The position numbers and the translations under genes were made by a program. From NCBI GenBank assembly GCA_017399225.1, contig JAFQEB010000014.1:1-64000 (forward strand): a DNA stretch of 64,000 nt, given 5' to 3'. The notes beneath the pieces are model-generated. The model saw only the letters and a list, made by a program, of their open reading frames with translations. It was not told where the DNA came from and made no database searches. The stretch is from Clostridia bacterium. GTDB taxonomy: Bacteria > Bacillota_A > Clostridia > Christensenellales > Aristaeellaceae. Every line of letters begins with the position of its first letter. The first letter of the stretch is position 1. Below, piece after piece: positions 1-7,528 of the stretch.

Positions 1-1
1 C

Positions 2-1219
2 GATGTTCTGGGCCGACGCGTCACGCTGCTGACGGGCATCATCGTCTATACGCTGGGCAATGCGCTGGCGGCCCTTGCGCCGTCGCTGCCGGTGATGCTG
101 ATCGCCCGGTTCATCGTGGGCGTGGGCAGTGCAGCCGTGGCGCCGGTGGTGCTGTCCTACATCGTGACGGATTTTCCGCCCCATCGGGTCGCCAAGGGAT
201 TTTCACTGTACATGCTTATCTCCAGCGTATCGGTAATCTTCGGCCCTGCGCTGAGCGGGTTGATCATCAGCACCTGGGGCTGGCGGGCGATGGTCTGGGT
301 GTGCGTGGCTATCTGTGTGGCAGTGTTCATCCCCTGTGCGCTGCTCAAAGATGAAAACGCACCGCCCCGCAGGCCGTTTCAGCATTTCGATGGCCTGGGC
401 GCGGTGCTGGTAATGATCTTCTTCAGCTTAGTGCTGTGTATCCCTTCCTTCGGGCAGAACTTCGGCTGGGGTTCTTCAGCGTTTCTTAGCGTGCTGAGCG
501 CTGCGATCGTCGCCCTCATCGCCCTCATGCTGGTGGAACGCCGCGCCGTGCAGCCTATCCTGCCCGGCAGCTTCATGGCGCGACGGGCCTTTATCCTGAG
601 CGTCCTGGCACTGACGCTGACACAGGGGCTGATGCAGGCCAACATGACCAACACCATCGTGTTTGTGAACTACACACAACCGGGCAACGACGTGATCTCT
701 GCCTATGCCATTTCGGTGATGTACCTGGGTATGTCGCTGGGAGCGGTGCTGCTGGGGCCGCTGGCAGACAGATTTGAACCCCGCACAGTCCTGACCGGTT
801 CGCTGCTATTGACGGGTATCAGCTGTGCGCTGCTGCTGCTTTTTACGGCTGATGCCTCCGTCCTGCTGCTGATGACAACCCTGGGGCTGCTGGGCTTCGG
901 CCTTGGCGGCAACGGCACCATCTTCATGAAGGTGGCCCTGAGTGGGCTTCCCGGCGACAGGGCGGGCGCAGCCACCGGCACTTATGGGCTGTTCCGTGAC
1001 CTGACCGCCCCCTTTGGTGTAGCAGTGCTGGTGCCCTTTTTCACCAACAGCATCACGGGCTATACAGCGCAAGGCGTCACAGCAACGGACGCTGCCGTTC
1101 GTGCCATCCGCACGCTGGGTATCATTGAAATCATCTGTGTGGCAGCAGGAATTCTGGTGGTGCTGATGCTGCCCCGCATCCATCATGAAAGGAGAAATCA
1201 TCATGCGGCTGAAAAATAA
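2..1219 (+). CDS. MFS transporter, DHA2-like (5' truncated by window edge)
   Basis: Integral membrane transporter of the major facilitator superfamily, probably a proton-driven exporter of the 14-helix drug-efflux (DHA2/QacA-like) type. The reading frame is open from the first bases, which encode D-V-L-G-R-R, the end of the MFS loop 2-3 signature, so at least the first helix and a half lie outside the window. Many hydrophobic helices follow, with a second loop motif L-A-D-R-F near position 760. The last codons overlap the next gene by 17 bp, so the two are translationally coupled and probably act on the same compound. The partner resembles a bile-acid dehydrogenase, so steroid or bile-acid transport is a reasonable but untested inference. 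Confidence 0.85.
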   Translation, partial: DVLGRRVTLLTGIIVYTLGNALAALAPSLPVMLIARFIVGVGSAAVAPVVLSYIVTDFPPHRVAKGFSLYMLISSVSVIFGPALSGLIISTWGWRAMVWVCVAICVAVFIPCALLKDENAPPRRPFQHFDGLGAVLVMIFFSLVLCIPSFGQNFGWGSSAFLSVLSAAIVALIALMLVERRAVQPILPGSFMARRAFILSVLALTLTQGLMQANMTNTIVFVNYTQPGNDVISAYAISVMYLGMSLGAVLLGPLADRFEPRTVLTGSLLLTGISCALLLLFTADASVLLLMTTLGLLGFGLGGNGTIFMKVALSGLPGDRAGAATGTYGLFRDLTAPFGVAVLVPFFTNSITGYTAQGVTATDAAVRAIRTLGIIEIICVAAGILVVLMLPRIHHERRNHHAAEK

Positions 1220-2000
1220 GGTGATTCTGGTTACTGCCTCCACAAGGGGCATCGGTCTGGCCATCGTGAAGGCCTGCGCAAAAGAGGGCGGCATCGTTTA
1301 TATGGCAGCCCGCGACCTTGCACGGGCCCAGGAGGAAGCAGACAAGCTCAATGCCGAAGGCGGCCGGGTATACTGCGTCTACAACGATGCCACCAAACCG
1401 GAAACCTTCGTTTCCATGGCGGAAGAAACGGTGCAGCAGGCCGGACGTATTGACGTGCTGGTAAACAACTTCGGCACCTCCAATCCTGGAAAGGATCTGG
1501 ATTTCGCCCACACCGGCCCAGAGGTATTCATGAATACCGTGCAGCTCAACCTGCGCAGCGTGTTCATGGCCAGTCAGGCCGCCGCAAAGCACATGGCAGC
1601 ACAGGGCGGCGGCAGCATCATCAACATCAGTTCCGTAGGCGGCGCAGTGCCTGATATCTCACAGATTGCTTATGGCACCAGCAAGGCAGCAATCAACTAC
1701 CTCACCAAGCTGATTGCGGTGCATGAGGCCAAACATCACATCCGCTGCAACGCTGTGCTGCCCGGTATGACGGCAACTGAGGCGGTCACCCAGCACCTGA
1801 GCGATGACTTCCGTGCGCTGTTTCTCCGGCACATCCCGCTGGACCGCATCGGTCTGCCGGAGGAGATTGCCGCCGCAGTTGTCTACTTCGCCAGTGATGA
1901 ATCCGCCTACACCACCGGGCAGATCCTCAGTGTATCCGGCGGATTTGGACTTGCTACGCCGCTGTATGGGGAGTTGTCTGGTAAGACAATGCGGCAGTGA
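1203..2000 (+). CDS. SDR oxidoreductase, probable 7alpha-hydroxysteroid dehydrogenase
   Basis: Cytosolic short-chain dehydrogenase of 265 residues. It has the nucleotide motif T-A-S-T-R-G-I-G (residues 11-18), the N-N-F-G-T stretch at 88-92, and a catalytic tetrad Asn116, Ser144, Tyr157, Lys161. Arg37 after beta-strand 2 suggests NADP preference. The N-N-F-G motif, I-S-S-V-G-G-x-V-P-D-I-S, I-R-C-N-A-V-L-P-G and the Y-x-T-G-x-I-L-x-V-S-G-G tail closely resemble remembered clostridial 7alpha-HSDHs, which oxidise the 7-hydroxyl of cholate and chenodeoxycholate. An in-frame ATG lies at 1185, but AAAGGAG at 1188-1194 sits before the ATG at 1203, which I take as the start. The substrate is inferred; a generic 3-oxoacyl reductase-like role cannot be excluded. 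Confidence 0.78.
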   Translation: MRLKNKVILVTASTRGIGLAIVKACAKEGGIVYMAARDLARAQEEADKLNAEGGRVYCVYNDATKPETFVSMAEETVQQAGRIDVLVNNFGTSNPGKDLDFAHTGPEVFMNTVQLNLRSVFMASQAAAKHMAAQGGGSIINISSVGGAVPDISQIAYGTSKAAINYLTKLIAVHEAKHHIRCNAVLPGMTATEAVTQHLSDDFRALFLRHIPLDRIGLPEEIAAAVVYFASDESAYTTGQILSVSGGFGLATPLYGELSGKTMRQ

Positions 2001-2262
2001 TATGTATCCCATCTCGTGCTTCCTCCTTATGTTTTACATAGGCGCAATTCCACTGCTTCTTTGGCTTTGAACGGGGAGTGGATTCCTTAGTCGGGGAGTA
2101 TGGACAGCGGAGAAACACACAAGTACGGTCTGTACCGTGAGGACGATGGAATCTGCAAGAACGGCATTCCTCAAACATTCCGTCTTCGCCACTGTCATAC
2201 TGGGAGTAGGGGTTTTCATGCATGGCAGTTTCGAATGCGAGGCTGCCTCCATATCGGTGCAT
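1954..2262 (-). CDS. Small Cys-rich hypothetical protein, mobile-element-like
   Basis: 102-residue ORF of unknown function. A perfect AAAGGAGG lies 8 nt before the ATG at 2262, the best argument that it is real. The N-terminal half is compact and charged (H-R-Y-G-G-S-L-A-F-E near the start) and carries paired cysteines, C-R-S-C-R-F followed by T-C-V-F-L-R-C-P-Y, which suggests a small zinc or metal knuckle. The pattern reminds me of short proteins on clostridial conjugative elements; this is memory, not a search. The C-terminal third is low in character and runs 47 bp into the convergent SDR gene, so the natural stop may have been lost. No other mobile-element gene is visible nearby. Confidence 0.4.
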   Translation of the reverse strand: MHRYGGSLAFETAMHENPYSQYDSGEDGMFEECRSCRFHRPHGTDRTCVFLRCPYSPTKESTPRSKPKKQWNCAYVKHKEEARDGIHITAALSYQTTPHTAA

Positions 2263-2699
2263 GGGACATTCCTCCTTTGAGGGAAATAGAAAAACCACGG
2301 TGCATTGTGGTGATACATCGTGGTTATCTCACATTCAGTTGTGTCTGTCCCGGTGCGGGACAGTGTCTATCAACGGCAGTCTTCTGCATAAATCTGCACT
2401 GCTTTGAGTAAGCTGCTGATTCGCGAAAACAGGAGAATACACAGCCGGTATTATGCCGCTGAGACGGTTTGTCAGACCAAGGCTCCAGTGGTGTAGTAGC
2501 GATTTGCGAAGTGCCCGCAGCCCAGATATTTCAAGGGGTTCAGCAAAACGGATGAAATATCAGCTGGTATCTCATCGTACAGCCTCCGGAATCATTTTCT
2601 ACCTGTTATGGTAGCATATCCGGACGGAAATGGCAAGGGGTTTGTGGGCATATCCAGACGCCCCGGCGCATAGGATGCACCGTAAACGGGGGTGATGGG
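2263..2699. other. Intergenic stretch without a convincing gene
   Basis: About 440 bases between the Cys-rich ORF and the SPOR gene. The small ORFs crossing it lack ribosome sites or family features. The one structure I see is an interrupted inverted repeat at 2585-2624: TCCGGA and CTACC on the left, GGTAG and TCCGGA on the right, around the core TGTTAT. It has no T-tract, so it looks more like a protein-binding site or a relic than a terminator. Confidence 0.5.
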
Positions 2700-3539
2700 A
2701 TGGCGCAGGTGGAGCGGAGGATGTACCGCAGGCGGAAGCGGGCTGCCCGCAAGCGAAGGCTCCTGCTGGCGGCAGCGATGCTTTGCATATCGGTCGGGCT
2801 GATGATCTGGCTGGGGCGTTCGCCGCGCCTGAAGGCGGAGCTGCTGCAGGACGCCACGCCGACGCCTGTAACCGCCGACTACGATCACACGATGGAGACG
2901 CGGGAGATCACCCTGGCGGAGACCCGGTGGTACACCATACAGACCGGTGTGTTTTCCAGCCAGGAGGCGGCGCTGGAGAAGGCGGAGGCTTATACGGAGC
3001 GCGGCGCGCCGGGTACCGTCGTGCAAGAGGGCAGCAAGTGGCGGGTATTCATTGCCAGCTATGGCAGCGAGGAAGACGCCTCTGCGGTCCGGCAGCGCCT
3101 GGGGGAGCAGCAGCGGGTAGAAACGTATCTGTACTGCTGGACTTGTCCGGAGCTGCGGCTGCGCCTGACCGGCATGGCAGGGCAGCTTGACGTGGTGGAG
3201 GCGGGCTTTTCTCTGATGCTGGACAGCGCTGTGCGCTTGCGGGACACCGCGACGCTCCTGGACGCCGGGCAGCTGACGACGGCAGAGGCGGCCGCTGCAG
3301 CCGGGGACATCGACGGGCAGATCAGCCTGTGGATGGAAACAGCCCGGAGCCGCTTTGGCCGCCAGGCGCCTGCGCTGGTGCAGCAGCTGCAGAGCTTCAT
3401 GGAGGCCTGGACGCCCCGGCGCAAGGAGCTGAATGCTGCTGCCGGCTCTGCGACGAACCTGTCCGCCGCGCTGAAGCAGCAGGCGATGGGCCTGTACAGC
3501 GACGTCATCCGCTTCCGGGCTGCGGTTCTGGCGGAATAG
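2700..3539 (+). CDS. SPOR-domain membrane protein
   Basis: 279-residue bitopic membrane protein. A very basic N-terminus (residues 5-20, rich in Arg/Lys) precedes one membrane helix at about 20-39, giving a cytoplasmic N-terminus and extracytoplasmic body. Residues about 76-135 match a SPOR domain (W-Y-T-I-Q-T-G-V-F-S-S through W-R-V-F-I-A-S-Y-G), which binds denuded peptidoglycan glycans at division or engulfment septa. The remaining Ala/Leu-rich region looks helical and is unrecognised. A GGGGGTGAT ribosome site precedes the ATG. It stands alone, so its role (cell division or sporulation) is inferred from the domain only. Confidence 0.8.
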   Translation: MAQVERRMYRRRKRAARKRRLLLAAAMLCISVGLMIWLGRSPRLKAELLQDATPTPVTADYDHTMETREITLAETRWYTIQTGVFSSQEAALEKAEAYTERGAPGTVVQEGSKWRVFIASYGSEEDASAVRQRLGEQQRVETYLYCWTCPELRLRLTGMAGQLDVVEAGFSLMLDSAVRLRDTATLLDAGQLTTAEAAAAAGDIDGQISLWMETARSRFGRQAPALVQQLQSFMEAWTPRRKELNAAAGSATNLSAALKQQAMGLYSDVIRFRAAVLAE

Positions 3540-3589
3540 GAAAACCGTCCCTCTGGGGGAGTTTTCTGAGAAACAATTTTCCTTCGACG

Positions 3590-3626
3590 ACCAAACGAGC
3601 ATCCGGCGTTCGGATGCTCGTTTGGT
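3590..3626 (+). terminator. Perfect 16-bp hairpin downstream of the SPOR gene
   Basis: ACCAAACGAGCATCCG at 3590-3605 pairs perfectly with 3611-3626 across a 5-nt loop. The right arm contains TTTGGTT but no real T-tract follows, so it is a weak intrinsic terminator or an mRNA-end stabilising element for the SPOR transcript. Confidence 0.6.
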
Positions 3627-3651
3627 TATGTGGGTGCACAATTCAATATAC

Positions 3652-3660
3652 TGGTATAAT
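3652..3660 (+). promoter_or_regulatory. Orphan extended -10 element
   Basis: TG-G-TATAAT reads on the plus strand with no clear -35 and no plus-strand gene after it. A transcript from here would run antisense through the DUF2750 gene. It may be chance in an AT-richer stretch. Confidence 0.3.
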
Positions 3661-3759
3661 GCAATTAATTGCGCCCGCTGAATATGGAAGGCTCGTGTTT
3701 TTGATTGCTCGATAAAGTTGGAATTTATGCTCCGAAAAAAGCTGTTTCGTGAGGGAAAA

Positions 3760-4122
3760 TCATTCCACTCGTTCTAATTCTTCGGTCAAGTCACGCAACA
3801 AATCTTCAGTAGAAATGATCCACGCATCTTTATCTGTCGGAAAGACCATGAAGCGAATGCTTTCATCGGTCAACATATCTTCACAACGTTCGCAGAATTC
3901 ATGTATATCCATTTCTACCGGGGTATCTTCTTTGCTATATGCTTCCGCAAATTCTTTTGAGGGCCATACCAATAGATGAATGTATCCATCTACATCAATG
4001 GTAGCAAAGCCATCTTCATTAGAAAGCAACCAAGCACTCTCATAGTCAACTGCATATGTGATAAAATGCTTATATCTCTTTTCTGCTGTTGTATTCCATA
4101 AACCTTTAAAACGCTTGTTCAC
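3760..4122 (-). CDS. DUF2750 family protein
   Basis: 120-residue soluble protein of the DUF2750 type, molecular function unknown. Recognition rests on the early K-H-F-I-T-Y-A-V-D, the W-L-L-S-N-E-D-G-F-A core, the P-S-K-E-F-A-E-A-Y segment, M-D-I-H-E-F and the terminal D-L-L-R-D-L-T-E-E-L-E helix. It starts at GTG (4122) behind GGAGGT with 9-nt spacing; no ATG fits. Base composition is clearly more AT-rich than the surroundings and codon use differs (many AAA, GAA, ATA/TTT-type codons), suggesting horizontal acquisition of the 3.6-4.25 kb island. It is a single-gene unit. Confidence 0.75.
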   Translation of the reverse strand: MNKRFKGLWNTTAEKRYKHFITYAVDYESAWLLSNEDGFATIDVDGYIHLLVWPSKEFAEAYSKEDTPVEMDIHEFCERCEDMLTDESIRFMVFPTDKDAWIISTEDLLRDLTEELERVE

Positions 4123-4301
4123 AGCTATCTGACCTCCGAATTCAAGAATATCGTTTTCAGTCTAACACAGCAGTCCACGGAACCGCACGCCGACCAAGAC
4201 TTGTGGGTTCGCTATTGGTATAAAGGATAACACTTCTCTTCCCATCTCTTCTGCTGCGTGGACGCTTTCTTTACCTTACGGTGCAAGGGCCGCGCTCCAC
4301 A

Positions 4302-5168
4302 TCAGAAGGGACACTTCACCGTGAAGGTGCGGCCGTCCAGGTTGGGCAGTTCTCCGGCAGTGTCGATGGTGAGGCTGGCGGCGCACAGGCAGAGACGCCC
4401 CTGCACCTTCTGCTGGCGGTTGAAGGCCCGGTCGCCGTATACGTCGTCGCCCAAAAGGGGATGCCCCAGCGCGGCCATGTGGGCGCGGATCTGGTGCGTG
4501 CGCCCGGTGATCAGGTGCACCAGCAGGCGGCTGACGGGGCCGTTCTCCAGCGTTTCGTAGCCGGTGGCGATGGGCCTTGCGCCGGGCTGCGGATGGTCGA
4601 CGATGGTCACGCGGGCGGCCTTTGCATCCTTGAGAAGATAGGCGTGGCAGGTGGCGGCGGGCGGCTTCATCATGCCGCGCACCAGGCAGATGTAGCGCTT
4701 GTCCATCGTCCGGTCCCGGAAGGCGCGGGTGAGGATCTCCTCTGCCCGGTCATTCTTGGCGAACATCACCAGGCCGCAGGTCTGGTTGTCCAGGCGGTGG
4801 CAGGCGCGGGGCGGTTCGGCGTCAGGGGTGGATTGACGCACATGGCGCAGGGCCAGGTCAGTCAGGGTCACGCCGCCCTTTTCGTCCGGCTCCACGCTGA
4901 TGCCCGCCCGCTTGTTGATGAGCAGTACGTCCTCGTCCTCGTAGACGATCTCCACCAGGGGCGCGGTTTGCTCCATGCAGAAGAGCTCCACCTTCTGTCC
5001 GGCAGAAACGCGGATATCAGGCTTCACGCGCTTTCCCTCCAGCTTCACATCGCGCCTTGCAAAGCTCTGCTGGATCGTCCGCTGGGGAAGTTCCGGGAAA
5101 AAGCGGCGGATGCAAGCGTCGATGCGCTGCCCCTCCGCCGCAGGATCGGTAATAAATTCGTATTTCAT
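4302..5168 (-). CDS. RluA-family 23S rRNA/tRNA pseudouridine synthase
   Basis: 288-residue enzyme isomerising uridine to pseudouridine in structured RNA. Residues about 11-60 form an S4-like RNA-binding domain (G-Q-R-I-D-A, S-F-A-R-R-D-V, A-G-Q-K-V). The catalytic domain follows, with H-R-L-D-N-Q-T-C-G-L near residue 124; the Asp (about 127) is the nucleophile. T-G-R-T-H-Q-I-R-A-H-M-A-A-L-G-H-P-L-x-G-D is the second hallmark. The usual R-L-D-x-x-T-S-G reads T-C-G here. RluD/YhcT-type is likely, but the target uridine cannot be read from sequence. It lies 14 bp after the upstream hypothetical gene and is probably co-transcribed. Confidence 0.9.
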   Translation of the reverse strand: MKYEFITDPAAEGQRIDACIRRFFPELPQRTIQQSFARRDVKLEGKRVKPDIRVSAGQKVELFCMEQTAPLVEIVYEDEDVLLINKRAGISVEPDEKGGVTLTDLALRHVRQSTPDAEPPRACHRLDNQTCGLVMFAKNDRAEEILTRAFRDRTMDKRYICLVRGMMKPPAATCHAYLLKDAKAARVTIVDHPQPGARPIATGYETLENGPVSRLLVHLITGRTHQIRAHMAALGHPLLGDDVYGDRAFNRQQKVQGRLCLCAASLTIDTAGELPNLDGRTFTVKCPF

Positions 5169-5182
5169 ACTCAGTCTCCGGT

Positions 5183-6226
5183 TTATTGCAGGCTGGTCAT
5201 GCGCATGTCGCCCCAGCGGGGGGTCAGGCGGTGCAGGTCGGCCACAGCCGCAAGCATCTCCTGGGTGGGCTGGATGGTCAGCATGGTGCTCAGCACCTCC
5301 TGCATCACTGCCAGCGGCACGCCCTGCTTGGCCAGCATACGCAGATCCTCCACGGCCTCTTCCTCGATGATCTCCGGGCGTGTCGCCCCCAGCAGCAGGC
5401 CGTAGAGTTGCTCAAACAGCAGGCGTTCTTCGGGCATCAGGCCCTCCATTGCGCCGCGGATGGTCTCCTCGTCCAGGTCGATGGAGATCCCTTCCCGGGG
5501 AGCTGTGCAGCCCAGCAGCTGCTCGGGCTCCGCAAGGCCGGGATGCAGCAGCAGCATTTCGCCGTCCTGGTCGTAGGTGTAGTCATATGCAGAGCGCAGA
5601 TAACGCATCGCCAGGGTACGTTCACCCTCGCCGCCGCCCTCCAGCACATCTTCCAGGAGATGATACAGGGGCTCCTCGTAATGCAGCAGGCCGCCGATGT
5701 ACAGCAGCGCCCGGATCACCGCATCGTGGTGCATCAGCCTCACGCGGAGCTCCTCGTGCTTGCGGCTGGAAAGCACCATTGTCAGCGGCGTCAGCAGGGC
5801 ATGGGGCATATGCAGCACAAATCGGTTCTCTTCATGGGTGATGGAGCACCACATCCGCCGCACGAGGGATTCCGCGGCGCTCATTTCCTCCCAGTCCAGC
5901 AGCTCGGCCTCGCCCGCCAGGGTCAGCAGACGCTCCACCAGGTGATGCTCTTCTACTGTCAGCAGCGCGGCTTCCGCAGGCAGGCGGGTCAGCACCAGTG
6001 CCCGCAGCTCCTGCGTGGTGTGCAGGCGGCTCATGCGCGGATGCTCCTGTCCGTCAAAGGATACCTGCCACAGCTCCTCTACCCGAAGGCTGTCATCGTA
6101 GGTATACAGGTTGAAATCCGGCAGGGCGGTCAGCCGCTTCTCGCAGGCCTCCAGCTGTTGCTGACGCAGCAGGCTCATGGTTTTGTCTGCCCAGTGCAGA
6201 CGCTTGACGTTCGCTTCCCGGAGCAA
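5183..6226 (-). CDS. Hypothetical protein with TTG start
   Basis: 347-residue soluble, acidic and largely helical protein, family not recognised. No membrane segment, signal peptide or catalytic motif is evident; Leu- and Glu-rich stretches suggest a helical-repeat fold. The longest frame begins at an ATG at 6271, but that ATG lies inside a consensus promoter (TTGACA/TATAAT, 6287-6260), so it cannot be translated from that transcript. The first plausible start is TTG at 6226, 8 nt after GGAGG. It leads a two-gene unit with the pseudouridine synthase. Confidence 0.7.
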   Translation of the reverse strand: MLREANVKRLHWADKTMSLLRQQQLEACEKRLTALPDFNLYTYDDSLRVEELWQVSFDGQEHPRMSRLHTTQELRALVLTRLPAEAALLTVEEHHLVERLLTLAGEAELLDWEEMSAAESLVRRMWCSITHEENRFVLHMPHALLTPLTMVLSSRKHEELRVRLMHHDAVIRALLYIGGLLHYEEPLYHLLEDVLEGGGEGERTLAMRYLRSAYDYTYDQDGEMLLLHPGLAEPEQLLGCTAPREGISIDLDEETIRGAMEGLMPEERLLFEQLYGLLLGATRPEIIEEEAVEDLRMLAKQGVPLAVMQEVLSTMLTIQPTQEMLAAVADLHRLTPRWGDMRMTSLQ

Positions 6227-6259
6227 CGGCTCCACCTCCCTCTTGCTTTCGTATCCTCT

Positions 6260-6287
6260 ATTATACGGCATGATCCGCGTCTGTCAA
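6260..6287 (-). promoter_or_regulatory. Consensus sigma-A promoter
   Basis: On the minus strand TTGACA (6287-6282), a 16-bp spacer, then TATAAT (6265-6260): both hexamers match consensus. It predicts a leader of roughly 25-30 nt before the TTG start of the hypothetical gene. Confidence 0.85.
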
Positions 6288-6735
6288 GTGCTGCATCCTG
6301 TCAAATGGACGGGAAAAGGTCACAGCTTCGACGGAAATTGCCAGACCGGAAGCGGGTAATAAAGATTCTTCCTGGAAAACGGAGGAAACGGCCGGATGCA
6401 GCGAAATAGCCGTTGTAACTCCCGTACCCCACCGTAGGTGGGGGCCGCCTCTCACTACAATGGTAAAGCAGACGGCTTTGGGCGACGCGAGGCGACCGCA
6501 GGGGAGCCGAGCTAAAGCGTGCGCAACAAGGAAACACATGATTTCGTTCCCACAATATCCATGCGTGCTCAGCTATAACGAGGAGCAGTAACACGATCGC
6601 AGGAAGGGGCAAGGGGTGAAATCCCTTGCGGGGTTCAGGGGCAGAGCCCCTGGCCGTCGGAGACCTTTGTTTGTATAGCTTTCCTTGAAGAATCGAAATA
6701 AAGGAGCGCACATTCCTGTACGCTCCCTGACTATA
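6288..6735. other. Gene-free region with palindromes
   Basis: No supportable gene. It holds a 7-bp GC hairpin (CCCCACC/GGTGGGG, 6427-6443), a GC-rich block of short imperfect palindromes at about 6478-6515, and a copy of the dispersed repeat described separately at 6594-6655. The 136-codon minus ORF spanning it encodes nothing protein-like. Confidence 0.6.
6594..6655 (-). repeat. Dispersed 3'-end repeat, copy A
   Basis: Read on the minus strand: a GGGGCTCTGCCCC palindrome, then an Arg/Pro-like CCCCGCAAGGG block, a second short hairpin, and CGATCG. The order matches copy C (60224-60299), and it follows the stop of the RsiV-like gene by about 80 nt. Confidence 0.6.
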
Positions 6736-7488
6736 TTACATCTCGTCCTCCAGCTCCCATCGGGTGAGGGGTACCTGGAGCTCGCCGTGCTCCTCCGGGG
6801 CGATCACACCCGGCTGGAAAAAGAAAACGATGTCCCCGTTCTCCGCCAGGTAGAAGTCTTCCTCCGGGTAGAAGCTGGCCTCGAATTCCTCAAAGGTGAG
6901 ATCCGCCCAAAGGGGATAGCCGCCCGTTTGCAGCTTATCCCAGACCAGCTCGCGGGCTACCCGGTCCGCCTTGTTGGTCTGGCGGGTCTGCAGCCACTCG
7001 TCGGTTTCCTGCACGTCCAGCAGGCCCAGCAGGGTGGGCAGATTGGTGATCTTTCCTGCGCCGCTGCTGGTGAGGGGGAAGACGTGTCCGCTGATAACGA
7101 GGGTCGTGTCATCGCCCATCACCGTGCGCTTGATGATCTTGACGGACAGATAATCTTCCTGCAGGCAGGTGATCTCATAGGAGACGTCCACGTTCTTCTG
7201 GGGATCGCCGGGCTGAAGGTCGGAGGCCTGCATGGGGGCTTCAAAGCCCAACGCATCCTCTGCTGCGTAGGAATAGGTCGTGTTGAACATCATGGCGAGG
7301 TCGCTGTCACCGGCCAGCTGCGGATAGCAATAGCGGTAGACGTACTGCGCGTCGGCTTCGGTGCTGTTCTCCGGGTACACATATACGCCGGTGATATCTT
7401 CAGCGAAGGTGACAGGTGCGTCCTCGGCCAGCGCGGGCACGAGGCAGATCGCCAGTGCCAGCAGCAGGGAGAGAAGGGTGTGCTTCAT
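6736..7488 (-). CDS. Secreted RsiV-like (DUF3298) protein
   Basis: 250-residue exported protein. An N-terminal signal peptide (M-K-H-T-L-L-S then a Leu/Ala core ending A-L-A-E at about 21) is followed by a region with conserved Tyr/Asp, then a DUF3298/RsiV-type C-terminus (F-F-F-Q-P-G-V-I-A-P-E-E-H-G near 225). In RsiV this fold is the extracellular lysozyme-sensing part of an anti-sigma factor, but here no membrane anchor or sigma-binding part remains, so an envelope-sensor or peptidoglycan-ligand role is only inferred. The longer frame starts at 7581; AAGGAGG before the ATG at 7488 decides the start. It follows the thioredoxin-reductase-like gene by 40 bp. Confidence 0.7.
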   Translation of the reverse strand: MKHTLLSLLLALAICLVPALAEDAPVTFAEDITGVYVYPENSTEADAQYVYRYCYPQLAGDSDLAMMFNTTYSYAAEDALGFEAPMQASDLQPGDPQKNVDVSYEITCLQEDYLSVKIIKRTVMGDDTTLVISGHVFPLTSSGAGKITNLPTLLGLLDVQETDEWLQTRQTNKADRVARELVWDKLQTGGYPLWADLTFEEFEASFYPEEDFYLAENGDIVFFFQPGVIAPEEHGELQVPLTRWELEDEM

Positions 7489-7528
7489 GGCGTCCTCCTT
7501 GGAAATGGAATGCGGAAAGGGGCGCGGG

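Noticed and set aside
6301..6711. 136-codon minus-strand ORF in an intergenic region
   Set aside because: It spans the dispersed repeat and GC palindromes; the Arg/Pro-rich product is what such repeats encode by chance.
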